From: Sambucus nigra
Lineage: Eukaryota; Streptophyta; Magnoliopsida; Dipsacales; Adoxaceae
Assembly: GCA_949130495.1 (NCBI GenBank)
Contig: OX422214.1
Coordinates: forward strand, 251,414,187-251,478,186
Length of the DNA: 64,000 bases
Direction: 5' to 3'
The notes under the pieces are model-generated. The model had not been told where the DNA came from, did not search any database, and saw only the letters and a program-made list of their open reading frames with translations. Made by a program: the position numbers and the translations under genes. How positions within the stretch are numbered: position 1 is the first letter of the stretch; the number at the start of each line of letters is the position of its first letter. This document shows positions 34,636 through 46,022 of the stretch, piece after piece.

Positions 34636-34880
34636 CACTACAAAAAAAACACCTTTTTTTTACGCTCGAAAAAATAATTTGAAGATATTTATTACAAAAA
34701 TGTCATTCAAAGGTTAATGCTATTATTAATGTGACATTTATAACATAAAATGTCATTTAATATGTATTAGTATTATTTTTTATGAAAATTTAAATATAAA
34801 AATCACATTTAATTAAAGGTATTATGACCTTTTTTTAAGAATTTCTAAATTAGGTACATATTATGACATTTTTTTCCTCC
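34636..34880 (+). mobile_element. Orphan terminus of a CACTA-type DNA transposon
   Basis: The stretch begins CACTACAAAAAAAACACC, a typical CACTA-superfamily terminal sequence. It is followed by several short subterminal repeats of the TGTCATT/AATGACA kind (near 34704, 34731, 34748, 34828 and 34864), which are usual binding-site repeats in this superfamily. No matching inverted terminus (GGTG...TAGTG) is seen before Tat B begins, so only one end is supported. Confidence 0.55.
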
Positions 34881-35499
34881 AAAAATTTTCAACCCGCTCT
34901 TTCTCCCCCCATAAAAATTTAGACACAAAAATGTGAGAATTCTCTCTTCTCACATTCTCCCCCTCTCTCTGCAACACGATGGTCGTCGATATCAAATATC
35001 CCAAGATACATATATGTCCTCTATCCTCACCTATATATCTTGAGTAACATATATAGATATGAAGAATCCCCATTCCATCAATACAACACGTTTTTATTGC
35101 TAGGAACTGGCTACGTCCTCCTGGGCAAAAGGTAACGTGGCCTTGTAATTTTTTACTATGGAGAGGCCCAAATAGGCCACTTTTTTTTGTTCTTGATTGT
35201 GCATTTCTTGATTTTTACCCTCTAACCTCTTAGCTAATGTTCTTCTCCCATTATTTTTATAGCTCGTGTAAAAAATCAGGATGTTGATATAAGTGAGATT
35301 GATGTTGATGAGCTTGTGAAAGCCTAGAACATTAAGGAAAGGATATCATACAGAGAGAATATAAGGTTTCCTTCCTATTGGAATACAAAAATATAGTTAG
35401 TAGTTTTATTGCTCCTCAGGTCGATAAGGTTCCAACCTTAAAGATCTTGAGGTTGATCCTTCTGGACCTATTATGATAGAGTAAGAGGAAGCCGGATCT

Positions 35500-35670
35500 G
35501 AAGAGGAGGAGGAGGAGGAGGAGGAAGAAGAAGAAGAAGAAGAAGAAGAAGAAGAAGAAGAAGAAGAAGAAGAAGAAGAAGAAGAAGAAGAAGAAGAAGA
35601 AGAAGAGAAGAAGAAGAAGAAGAAGAAGAAGAAGAAGAAGAAGAAGAAGAAGAAGAAGAAGAAGAAGAAG
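35500..35670. repeat. (GAG)n(GAA)n tract encoding poly-Glu
   Basis: About 170 bp of GAG then GAA repeats in the antisense gene of Tat B. An interruption (GAAGAGAAG near 35603) changes the phase of the triplet, so a Glu run becomes a Lys run in the same frame. The long open frames on the other strand here are artefacts of the repeat. Confidence 0.9.
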
Positions 35671-35844
35671 ACACTGACCCTATGATAAAGAGAAGGAAGA
35701 TGAGGATTTTTTATGATGATGATGATCAAGTCGTCCAGTCTGATCGTCTTAATTCTTTAAGGACATCTGATATTGGATCCTGTAGGACTAGTGGCTCTAT
35801 CCCATCGGATAAGGGGAAAGAGAAGGAGAAGCAGAAGAAGATGG

Positions 35845-35845
35845 G

Positions 35846-35892
<47 letters not shown>

Positions 35893-35893
35893 G
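35845..35893. repeat. (GA)n microsatellite encoding Arg-Glu
   Basis: A GA run with one AAA interruption inside the antisense gene of Tat B, equivalent in position to the CT tract of Tat A (2604-2657). Confidence 0.85.
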
Positions 35894-36276
35894 GAAAGAA
35901 GAAAGAAGAAGAGAGGGAGGCTAAAATAAAATTGGCCCTGAAATCCTCTAGATTTACACCTTATGTTAAAGCTTTTGAGGGGGATAGCATGGGTGATTCC
36001 CCCTATCTCGCCCCCGACTAGCTGAAGAGTGCGGTGCTTGGTGCTAATTACGAGCATTCTTTGAGGTTGGGGTCATCCCTTATCGCCCTAAAAACTTCTC
36101 AGGGGATGTCCCTGGTAAGTCTTCTCTAGTATTCATCTCTCTGCACTTTACCTACTTCCGTACTTAACTTGTTGTTGTCTTTCCATATGTGTAGTTATTA
36201 TCCGATTTCACAACTTTTTTGGATGACCATGCCAACAAGTCTAAAATCGAACAAGAGATGAAAGAAGCTTTGAAAT

Positions 36277-37297
36277 TATAGGAACAAATTTCTAATCTAG
36301 TCAATTTATTTGTAATTGTCTTAATTCCGGAAAAAATAATTTGATTCTAGGCTTGTTTTAATTTAAGTTTAATTAAAGCCTACGACAATTCAAGATTGAA
36401 GAATTTGCAATTGAATGCTTTGAAGAAGAAATCAAGTCAAGTTGCACTTTTTGTTCTTGATCACGCGGGTATGAATACTTAAAAGAATTGATGTCATTTA
36501 GAATTTTAATCAAATGATGGATGAGTTTAATATTTTAAAATTGGGAATTAAATATTTACAAAAATGTATTTTAAATATTTTTGAGTCAAATTAATTATTG
36601 AAAATTTGAGGTATTTATTTAAAAAGAAATTCAGTGTTTATTGTCTCTCAAATGACAGTGTATCTCCTTCTAACGATATGTGCATGTCGCTCGAATGACA
36701 TGGCTTATCACTCGAACGAGCTGCCGCCTTGATTTTTCATTTTGATTTTGTTAGACACTTGTTTGCTCAGAAATAAATACCACACTACATAGACGTTTTT
36801 CAGTACAGGACAAGAAGTTTCAAAATTCCCATAGTGTTCTTCATCATCCGAAGATTATTCAAGATCAAATTACTCTATTCTATAAGTTTGTGATCTTGAA
36901 TGTGTTTACCGAAAGAATGTTCATTCATTGATTACACTGACTGATGTCGTTAGGGATGCTTGCGGGTATGCCTTGCTGAAGATGAGAGATACGATTCTTG
37001 AGGGTTCTTACATAAGTCCTTTACTGAGTTAGACTGCGTGTCTATGTGGATTTGCTACGGTAGTTTCATTATAGAGTTTGCTATGTTGGAAGTTGCAATT
37101 TACTATTCATAGTGAAATAAAAAGGTTTTACCCGAAAGGGGTTTTTTCCTGATATTATTTCTTTTATCGCATGCTTTAATTATTTAATCGATTGAATCAT
37201 TTATATGCATGTTCAGGGTTTAAGAAGTTAAAATTGGATTTAACTAAAAATTAAAATAATTGTTTTTACCTAAAGCACACACTAAAGGGCCTTCTCA
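36277..37297 (+). repeat. 5' LTR of the pol-less element
   Basis: It starts TATAGGAACA where the partner starts TGTAGGAACA, so the terminal TG has mutated, and it ends CCTTCTCA. A TCG-palindrome cluster (GTCGCTCGAATGACATG and neighbours) is at 36655-36722, followed by a TATA-like AGAAATAAATACC near 36768. Confidence 0.88.
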
Positions 37298-37300
37298 AAT

Positions 37301-37312
37301 TGGTATCAGAAC
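37301..37312 (+). promoter_or_regulatory. Primer-binding site of the pol-less element
   Basis: TGGTATCAGAAC, one mismatch from the initiator-methionine tRNA complement used by the SIRE element, three bases after the LTR. Confidence 0.85.
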
Positions 37313-37356
37313 TTGTTGCAGTATTTTATTGTGTTTGTGATCCCGTGACTTTAGGT

Positions 37357-38449
37357 ATGCCTTTCGATAATTTTGATGATTTTATAACTCACGTGTTTGA
37401 AACTTCTAATTGGAAATCTCGCATGAAATATACTTTCGAAAATTTTATTAAAAAGGATAATTGTGAGAAGTGTCTTTGCTGCGAAGGGTTTGGCCATAAG
37501 TTAGATGAGTGCCCCACTAAACTTAGGGAGAACTTAAATAAACCATTAAATCGTGTTTCTAGCCTTAGTGAGAGTGAACCTGAAGAAGAAAATTTTTATG
37601 CTAGTAAGCGAGACATTCCAACCCTTGTGGATAATCATGTACGTGATGACGACATACTTTTTCATGATTCTTCCGCGGTCACAACTTGTGATACCCAAGA
37701 AAGTGAGGGTGAGGTGAGTGAGGATAAGAGAGACTTACAAACTGCCTTTAATGAGTTATATGAAGAAACCTTGAAAGTAAAAAAGGAAAAATTGAAGTTA
37801 GAAGAGAAAGTGAAAGAATGTGCCACTGAAAATAATAATTCCAATACTTTAATTGAGGAACTTAGGGTGTGTGAGAATAAAATTCGAGATAAGATAGAAT
37901 ATGTTAAGGGTGAGAGAGATAGCCTTAGAGGGTTGTTGGAGGCTATGAAAAAGGAACTACTTGAGTTTGAGGATTCTAGGCGTTTACTTGATTCGAGGAT
38001 AGGTGAGCTTGAGGAGAGATTGAGAGATTCGAACAAGGTTAAATTTGATTTGGAATCTAGGTACGAAAAGTTAGACAAAATCTTAGGAACCATCCAAATC
38101 AAAGATAATAGGTGTGGTATTGGCTTCGATAAACATGTTGCACCTGTTCCTAACGCTAAAACCATGCAAGCGAGAGAGCCACTTAGGAACGTTACGAAAA
38201 AATTATCCCATAGCAAACAATCCCCATCGTATCTACACTTGCACTCATTGTGGTAGGAGAGGTCATCTTAGACAATTTTTCTACGATCTTAAAAATTCAC
38301 TTAGAAAGTCTAATAATAAGGCCGTTCCGATTCCCAAAACCCCTACTCGTCGTTTCACACCTACTTGGGTTAGGAAATATGATTTAGAGGCGCTAGGTAT
38401 TAGACTTGGTGAGAGTCATATGATTGCCCGTGGTTCTCTCCATGTTTAA
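37357..38449 (+). pseudogene. Truncated sirevirus-type gag
   Basis: The first ATG after the primer site is at 37357 (MPFDNFDDFITHVF). The usual N-terminal capsid domain is missing; the protein goes almost directly to a zinc knuckle CLCCEGFGHKLDEC (near 37477-37520). An acidic segment and a long coiled coil follow (about residues 120-270, rich in Glu/Lys/Leu). After a frame change near 38225 there is a second knuckle CTHCGRRGHLRQFF, in which the last Cys is replaced by Phe, and the tail WVRKYDLEA ... MIARGSL ends at the stop at 38447-38449. In full sireviruses the protease follows directly here; in this element it does not. The two-knuckle, coiled-coil layout matches the SIRE gag at 21685-24042. 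Confidence 0.75.
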
Positions 38450-39745
38450 TCTTTTGGTTGAGCATGTTCGTCGGTTTGTCATTCGCTAGTATTTGCACCA
38501 TGTTTTATTATTTGCTAGTGGTACGACTTGTATCTCATTATGTTTTTCTTACTTGAGTCTTATTAAAAATAAAAAAAGATTTTATTTTGGTTCAAAAATA
38601 GTTTTTGAAAAACTCAAAAAGATTTTTGTTTTTTGTGTCATGAGTTTACGTGTTTGATGTAGAATATTAGTGTCCTTGGACCCCCATCCGTTCATTATCC
38701 ATGTGTCTAGGACATTTGGTCATAATTATTGATGCTTAGAATGATCTTAACCATTGTTTTAATGGGGTTGCTTCGAAGTTGATATGCATTTTGATTCGAC
38801 TTTGTATACATGCCATCTTTGCACACATGCACGAGTTTATATGAATGTTTGACATCTCTTGCATATTTGAGTTTGGTGAGACGTTCTTATCTCAATTTTG
38901 TCATCTATGCGTAAGTAGACATAAGGAGGAGGTGTGCATGTAAGAACCATTTTCCATAAGGATTTCTATTTAAAAAATGATGAGTGTTCACGTGAAAGGG
39001 CTGCGAGAGTGAAAAATTGACTTGTCGTGAAAGCCACTATTTAAAAGAGCCCTGAAAAAATAAAAGGCAATAAAAAGAATCATATGCCAAAAATGGGCCA
39101 GTTAGCTTATGTTCATTCCAAAAAGAATAATATGTTATATTTTAGGGTGTTCGGATGGATAATTAAACGGGTTTGCACCGTGAATCCCAACGTTAAAAGT
39201 TCGTATCATGACACTATTGTTTATAGAATCATCAATATTCGGGATTTGTGTGCATGTTAGATTGTTTAGTTCATTTATCTCACACTTTAATTGTCACGTG
39301 TGGCTAAAATAAAGTTTGATGATATTTCGCTATCAAATAGAACTACTTAAATGTTTCGACATGTTAATATTGTGACTCATTTATTGTAGTTCACTCCTAT
39401 ACACTCCATAACCATGTTTGAGCACATCGGTTCTATGTTAGCACATAAATCACATTTTTTCTTATTTTATTTCATTTTTATTGTTTATTTTAGGTCTGTT
39501 TTGCCTTTCCAGTAAGCTTTTTATGAAAAACAAAATTCACTGGGCAAAACCTTATCATATTTTGAGTCTTTTAAGTAAGTTTTGTTATGTCACTCAAGAG
39601 ACACCCTTATATTGTTCGAGCGAGAACCTTTGTCGCACGATATTGTCGTTCAAACGACATTGCTCTTCGTTCAAGCGACGACTTTTACGTTGGAGCGACG
39701 TTAGGGTTTCTTGGTTTTCTCGCTCAGTCGATGACTTCAATTCTT

Positions 39746-39804
<59 letters not shown>

Positions 39805-40657
39805 CGTTCAGCCTATGCGTTTTTTTCAAAAACCCTTCCTTGTGCAAACTCATAGCTTCGATTTTCTATAGTGTTGATCATCTCACGTTGTGGTCTGATT
39901 TAAGCTCCATTTTCTTACTCATGTTCTCACGGTTTTTCTCTACCTGAAGTTTTTTTAGTTTGGAAAAACTCCTTTGGGGTTCTGAGATTCAAGTTGTGTT
40001 CTGATTTAGAGCTCTGGTGTTAGCCATTGTCAACTTCTCATAGCCATTTCTTCATATAGAGTTTATGCTTATCTGTGCGAGGTATTGTTTTTCTTTCCTT
40101 TCTTTGGTTGTTGGATTCTTTATTCCAAGATTGTGAATGAATTGAATATGCTCATGTTACTCCATTTTTCTACTGAATATAGTACTATTCATGTTCATTT
40201 CTATGTTGGCTTCAAAATCTCATTTGAAGCTTGGGTCTGTTTGAATTTTTTGGGGGAATAAAACCCATATTTTATTGTTGGTACTTTTTATAAAAATTAA
40301 ATCAGGTGTGTTGAAGAATTTTTCTATTTTATCCTAAAAAATTTCATGTGTTGGGGCTGCCTGTTGAGTTTATGTGCTATTTTTTTGCCCCTGTGTGTAT
40401 TCCAAATTTATCTAAGAAGTGTGTTTTAAAAAACAATCTGATAAATATATATCTTTGGATTTTTTTTTGGATACTCACTCATTGTGGAATTTTTCTAGAT
40501 TATATTAGGTGCATATATATTTTTTATCTCACTAGCTTGTGTTTCTGTTGGGGTTGGTTTATGTGGTGATTCTATTGGATTTTTTGTACGGAGATAGGTT
40601 CTTATCCATCTAGGATTTAGGCATCTTTTACACCACCTTTTCTTACACTACCAACTA
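38450..40657. other. Non-coding interior of the pol-less element
   Basis: 2.2 kb without a recognisable domain, in the place where protease, integrase and RT would be expected. It contains a cluster of TCG palindromes (39595-39706, for example TGTCGTTCAAACGACATT) and, 60 bp on, a CT/TA microsatellite. Together these resemble the promoter part of the LTRs and lie upstream of the second ORF. Confidence 0.6.
39746..39799. repeat. (TC)n(TA)n microsatellite
   Basis: About 24 bp of TC followed by 30 bp of TA, downstream of the palindrome cluster at 39595-39706. Confidence 0.95.
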
Positions 40658-41887
40658 TGTCTCCTATACGACGAGGTGCCCCATCAGTCTGTCTAGATGA
40701 GTTACCTTCGTCCCCTCGCGCCCAGTGATCTCGAACTCACCGCCCTCCTTACTCTACTATGATATGAGTGACCACTCTTGAGTACGAGCACTAATGTATG
40801 CTTATACTTCACATTCGTGCAGTCATTAGGGAGCGTGTCTTTGTGGTTTCTGTGTTCGACGAGTTATCTATTCCTCGATAAATGTCATGTAGGGGTTGGG
40901 ATCCCTTATTTGAAATTTTTGAGGTAGTCTATCCTTACATTGTCAGAGAGTTCTTTTTTCGTGTGACTCCCACTCCTATAGGGCTTCAGTCTATCATGCG
41001 TGGTGTTATCCTACTCATCACTGCTGATTTGATAGCCTCGATGCTACAGATCCCACGCATCCCTGACGATGTGTTTGCCCATATGGGTGATGCTACTCGA
41101 TTGTCTGAGGAGATTCTCCGCCACTGTTTCTGGGAGATCCCTCGAGCCAGTGCTACCATGTATCATCGTCATCTTTCCACAGGCTTTCGCATCTTTAATA
41201 GATTTGTGTCATCATGAGTCTATCCTAGAGTTAATCATACACAGATTGGGTTTGATATTGTTTATTTTTTGTACGTTGTATCCCGGGGATAGGACATAGA
41301 TTTTCCCTCTATCATGTTTAGAGTGATGTCATCAGTTATCATTCTTAATCCCACCCCTATCCTCACTGCTCTCCCCTATGGGCTCCTAGTTTCTAGGATT
41401 TACACATCAGCTGGAGTTACTGTCTCATAGGATGACTTGAGTCTCTATGAGCCTACTTACATTGATCGCAACACTCTTACTCATTCTGAGAGTCATCAGA
41501 GTGCCGAGGCGAGAGCTAGACCTCCACCCTTAGAGGGAGATTCTTTAGGAGTTGGATATTCTTCCCAGCCAGTAGGTCCCACTAGTCCCAACCCTAATGC
41601 TTCTCAGCCTGGTCCTTCCACATCTAGATCTTGGCCGCGATGCCCTTTTGAGTAAGAGTTTAATTCTTTACAGGCATGGGTCGCTTATCAGATCAGGATG
41701 TATGATGTTGTGATGACCAGATTTGATGCTGAGGCTGAGGCCTGAGCTTGTAGTGAGTTACAGATGTCAGCATTTTTTGATGATATGTGGTGCAGGGAGC
41801 AGGGCAGAGGAGTTAGTTCTTCTGCTTTAGGACATATTGCAGCTACCTAATCTGATGATGGTGATGATGATGATACAGATGTTTAGT
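40658..41887 (+). pseudogene. Second ORF of the pol-less element (plant transposon-protein-like)
   Basis: A likely start is ATG 40658 (MSPIRRGAPSVCLDELPSSP), with a stop 45 bp later and further stops and frame changes. The best-preserved part, 40834-41217, reads RVFVVSVFDELSIP, WDPLFEIFEVVYPYIVREFF and MRGVILLITADLIASMLQIP. This resembles the 'putative plant transposon protein' family found in many plant retroelements. A following frame has ILTALPYGLLVSRIYTSAG and a Pro/Ser-rich tail (41437-41655). The family's role is unknown. An envelope-like ORF is an alternative, but no signal peptide or membrane segment stands out. Identification is from motif pattern only. Confidence 0.5.
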
Positions 41888-42339
41888 TATTTATTGAGAC
41901 ATTGTATTTGAGATTATTTATGTATGACGTATTTATTCTCTCTCTAATTTGATGTACTCTATTTTTTATGGACATTTTATATCCACGTTTTTGTATTTAT
42001 GGCATGTATGTATAGTCTTATTGATTATGCAGTTGTATTGATTCTCCTTATTATCCATTTACTATTATCTTTTACTATCCATTGTCATACTGATGCTTAA
42101 ATTTGTCTATTTAGTCATGTCATTACTTTCCATTTATTCTTGCTAGATTTGGGTTGTTTGTCCCCACGTTTTGTCTATTCCAGGAAAAAAGGGGGAGAGA
42201 TATGTGATGTATGGGGAGCTTATCATTTATTTTTATTTATACTTTATTGACATATATATATTTGTTTCTCCATACTTAACTTTGGTATATGTTTATGTCT
42301 CGTGTGTGTAGGTATATTTTTCAGAGATTCGGATATTTA

Positions 42340-42774
42340 TTTCTACACCACAATCAAAGACAAATGTCGGTTCTACAGTTTTTGTTCATATTCTGTATTT
42401 TTATCATTTTGGGTTTATGGGATAGGACATATGTTTAGGATTTATAGCATTTTTATTAGTTTTGTCCCGGAATAGCTAAAAGGGGATATTTGTAGGAACA
42501 AATTTCTAATTGAGTCAATTTTTTTGTAATTGGCTTAATTCTGGACAAAATAATTTGAGTCTAGGCTAGTTTTAATTTAAGTTTAATTGAAGCCTACGAC
42601 AGTTCAAGATTGAAGAATTTTCAATTGAAAGGTTTGAAGAGGAAATCAAGTCAAGTTGCATTATTTGGTCATATCTTGTATTTTTATCATTTTGGATTAA
42701 TGGAATAGGACATATGTTTATGGCTTATAGCATTTTTTATTAGTTTTGTCCCAGAATAGCCAAAGGGGGAGATT
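42340..42774 (+). repeat. Duplication of the polypurine tract-LTR junction (284-bp period)
   Basis: The segment ending in AGGGGATATT plus the first 170 bp of an LTR (from TGTAGGAACA at 42491) is followed by a second copy of the same pre-LTR segment and the true 3' LTR (TGTAGGAACA at 42775). The distance between the two LTR starts is 284 bp. So the element carries a tandem duplication across the internal/LTR boundary. Confidence 0.85.
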
Positions 42775-43782
42775 TGTAGGAACAAATTTCTAATCAAGTC
42801 ATTTTTTTTGTAATTGGCTTAATTTCGGACAAAATAATTTGAGTTTAGGCTCGTTTTAATTTAAGTTTATTTGAAGCCTATGACAATTAAAGATTAAAGA
42901 ATTTGGAATTAAAAGCTTTGAAGAAGAAATCAAGTCAAGTAGAATTATTTGTTCTTGATCACATGGGTAAGAAAACTTAAAAGAATTGATGTGATTTAGA
43001 ATTTTGATTAAATGATGGATGAGTTTAATATTTAAAATATTTGCAGAAACGTATTTTAAATACTTCAGAGTCAAATTAATTATTGAAAATTCGAGGTATA
43101 AATTTAAAAAGAAATTCAGTGTTTACTCGCTAGAATGACAACGTGTCTCATTCTAATGACATGCACATGTCGCTCGAATGACATGGCTTGTCGCTCGAAA
43201 GAGCTGCCGCCTCGATTTTCATGTTTTTATTTTGTTGGACCCTTGTTTGATCAGAAATAAATACCACACAACATAGATGTTTTTCAATACAGAACAAAAA
43301 ATTTTGAAATTCCCATAGTTTTCTTTACCATCCGAATTTTATTCGAGGTCAAATTACTATGTTCTAAAAGTTTTTTATCTTATACGTGTTTACCGAAAGA
43401 AAGTTCATTCGTTGATTACATTAACTGAGGTCGTTGGGGATACTTGCGGGCATGCCTTACTGAAGACGAGAGATTCGATTCTTGAGTGTTGTTACGGGAG
43501 TTCTTCGCTGAGTTAGACTGCATGTTTATGTGGATTTGCTACGGTAGATTCATTGGAGATTTTGCTATGTTGTAAGTTACGATTTACTGTTCATAGTGAA
43601 ATAAAAAGGTTTAACCCGAAAGGTTTTTTTTTCCTGAAATTATTTATTTTACCGCATGCTTTATTTATTTAATGGATTGATTCACTTAATTGCATATTTA
43701 GGGTTTAAGAAGTTAAAATTGGATTTAACTAAAAATTAAAATAGTTAGTTTTACTAAAAGAACACACTAAAGGTCCTTCTCA
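42775..43782 (+). repeat. 3' LTR of the pol-less element
   Basis: Partner of 36277-37297, with TG...CA intact and the TCG-palindrome cluster at about 43128-43205. It is followed by GAAAT and then by the resumed antisense gene of Tat B. Confidence 0.9.
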
Positions 43783-43787
43783 GAAAT

Positions 43788-45243
43788 CTGAGAGGGACTT
43801 TATTGAAACTCAACAGGCATGGGAGAGAGAGAAAGAGAAGATGACCAAAGCCTATGATGAACTTGGGGACTCCCAGAAGGTGGTGGTCACCGAGAAAGCT
43901 AAGATAGTCGAGGTAAATGAAGCCTTGTATAGCAAGATTCTTAAGTTGGAGGGGGAGCTTCCCCAAGAGAGATATGCGAGCTATCGCAAGGACTTCAATA
44001 AGGCCTATGATGATGCCGAGCAACAGATTCCCTATGAATTCAAGGTTTCCTTCAAGAAAGGTTGGGACCAGGCCTTAAAGGCTGTTGCATATTGAATCTG
44101 ATATTTTCAACCTCCACTCTATTGGTTTTGATCCTTTCGAGGAGGATGAAAAGGAGATAGTCAACCTAGTGATCATACTGAGATCATCCCAATTGAGGCC
44201 AGGGTTTTGATGATGATATTGGCAAGGAGCATCCCACTATTAATAAGGTAAAGTCCGTTGTTGAAGATGATCAAGTGAAGGACCAAGGCTCGTAGACTAG
44301 GAATTTATTTTTCTTGTACGATTTCCTTTTCATAATTATCTCTGAAACTAGGTGTATTGGCCTTTAACCTCCTTCATTTTTTTATCAATGAAGATGAAAT
44401 CTTTCTTTTTATGAATATGTTTACCTAATCTTCTTATGATAATAATTTGTCGTGATCTAATGTATGTAGTCCATCGATTTAGACCAATGGATTACTCCTT
44501 CCTCCCATTTAGGGTAGATCCTTGGCCAAAATATCACTATGAAGGCTCGCAAAGCCTTTATAAAAATATGCAAGTCTTTAAGATCGAGGAATGAACAATA
44601 TAAGAATCAATCTAAACTGGTTTCCAAGTTAGAGTAAAGTCTTCAAGAGATGGAGGAAATAGGTGCCTCAATTCAGGAAGAGGTGAACTCTTTGAGGGCC
44701 AAACTCTTAGAGAACACCGAGGTTTGCCAAGTCGGTGAAGTTCTTTAGGTAGAGAATGATGTTCTGAGGAATGAGGTAGCTGGGTTAAAGTTCAAGGTTA
44801 CTGGGCTCGAGGAGCGCATTAAGAGATTGAGGAATACATTCAAAATAGGACCTCAAGAAGCTTGGTAAGAGGGCTATAATGAAAGTTGGGCAGATGCCAC
44901 AATAAATATTAAAGAGGCTGAAGATGAAGCTTTTTCTCATGGATGGTTGAGTGCCCTTAGAGAGGCCAAGACACCTAATGAGTTCAGGTTGTGATGTAAA
45001 TACCAAGCCGAGTTCCCCGCCTACTTCCATAATCATTTCTCAACGGATAAATAATGGATCCCGGTTGATGCCATTCCTCCCTATCTCTTGCAGCATGATC
45101 TAGACAGTGATGTGTAGGAGGTTGCTCCCAAACCAGGTGATGATCAAAGGGCGATCGTTGTTGAATACCTTGCTCGTCAAATTTTCCATCTTAAGCCTTT
45201 GTATATTTTTGGTCCTTATTGTAAATGTTTCTTCTCATTATAG
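43788..45243 (+). pseudogene. Antisense ORF of Tat B, second part
   Basis: It resumes after the insertion with a coiled coil (WEREKEKMTKAYDELGDS) and the signature FKVSFKKGWDQALKAV, equivalent to FKKGWNKALL in Tat A. A probable intron ends at a TATGTAG acceptor near 44501. The last exon has a second coiled coil (IQEEVNSLRAKLLENTEV), FSHGWLSALREAKTPNEF and WIPVDAIPPYLLQHD, each matching the Tat A copy in order. Stops are present within the last exon (for example in EAW*EGY and RL*CKY contexts). The end near 45241 is uncertain. Confidence 0.7.
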
Positions 45244-46022
45244 TAAATGAAAGGTTCTTATTTATTAATTTTTGATGTTTTGAGTCTCTGCTGACTAAAC
45301 AAGTGTGTTTGTTGACTAAACAATATTAATTGACTAGATGATATTGATCAACCACATTGGGTTATTTGTTGTTTGGGTTTTATCATTTTTAGCTTCTTAA
45401 ATAACTAAATGGTGTTAAAAAATAGTGTTTTTTGTGTTTGAACATTCTCCCAGTCCAACATGCCTTAGCAGTGTCATTCCATCTACTTTACCTTTTAGGT
45501 TGTGTCGTCACACTCCCTTGGACCTAAGTAGGATAATGGCGAGAATGCACCTTGTAACTTAGTTACTCGCCCAAGTATATTCTTACGACCAATAAAGTTG
45601 GTGACAAACCTAAGTTGGATTTACTGCCTAAGGATCTCCTATAGACTTTTGTTGTTATCGGGGCAACTCATGAGGTCTCTTTTGTTTGAAACAAGGACCT
45701 GAGGGATCTAGTAATTGAAACACTTCTATTAACTTGTTATAACTACTATAAACCCTGCTCGATATGTGAAGGTTCCTGATTGAAAAAAATTTAAACAACT
45801 TATCGTAATCCCAGAAGTCCAGCCATGCACTAAGGAGTTATCATATGTAAAAGGTGCGTATTAGTGAGATGCAACCAAAAAAAATTAAATAGCCACTGAA
45901 TAATATAAAAGTCCAGGGGTCAATTGGCCTTTATTCATTGAATATTGTTTACCTAGCAACATAAGTTTAAAAATGAAATTTTTTCTTAATTTAAATGTGC
46001 TCTTAACGAAAGATAAAGGAGA
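45244..46022. other. Spacer between pol and the antisense gene of Tat B
   Basis: No coding signal. It is homologous to 1-496 of the window read on the other strand (shared GTCGTCACACTCCC block at about 45506), which ties Tat A and Tat B to one family. Confidence 0.65.

Larger units (their letters stand above)
35263..36276 (+). pseudogene. Antisense ORF of Tat B, first part
   Basis: The visible gene begins at a splice acceptor (TTTTTATAG before 35263), homologous to the one at 3196 in Tat A; the transposase_28-like first exon is not recognisable upstream. It then shows DVDISEIDVDELVKA followed by NIKERI (compare KAWNIREP in Tat A), a long Glu tract (35500-35670), DPMIKRRKMRIFYDDDD, an Arg-Glu repeat and SSRFTPYVKAFEGDSMG. 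A canonical intron at 36115-36194 (GTAAGT...GTGTAG) sits at the same place as the short intron of Tat A. The exon after it (LLSDFTTFLDDHANKSK) is cut by the insertion at 36277. Stops and frame slips are present. Confidence 0.7.
36277..43782 (+). mobile_element. Pol-less sirevirus-like LTR element (gag remnant plus a downstream ORF)
   Basis: The 7.5-kb element has LTRs of 1021 and 1008 bp, a GAAAT target duplication (36272-36276 and 43783-43787), a primer-binding site after the 5' LTR and a polypurine tract (AAAGGGGGAGAT) before the 3' LTR. The interior encodes only the C-terminal part of a sirevirus-type gag (37357-38449) and, 2 kb further on, a second ORF related to plant transposon/retroelement proteins (40658-41887). 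No protease, integrase, RT or RNase H could be found between them. It is therefore non-autonomous and would need enzymes from another sirevirus. The LTRs differ at about 25 of the first 215 positions, much more than the SIRE pair. Confidence 0.85.

Noticed and set aside
35406..35729. Long poly-Ser and poly-Leu open frames on the minus strand
   Set aside because: They are translations of the GAA/GAG repeat on the wrong strand; the homologous gene runs on the + strand.
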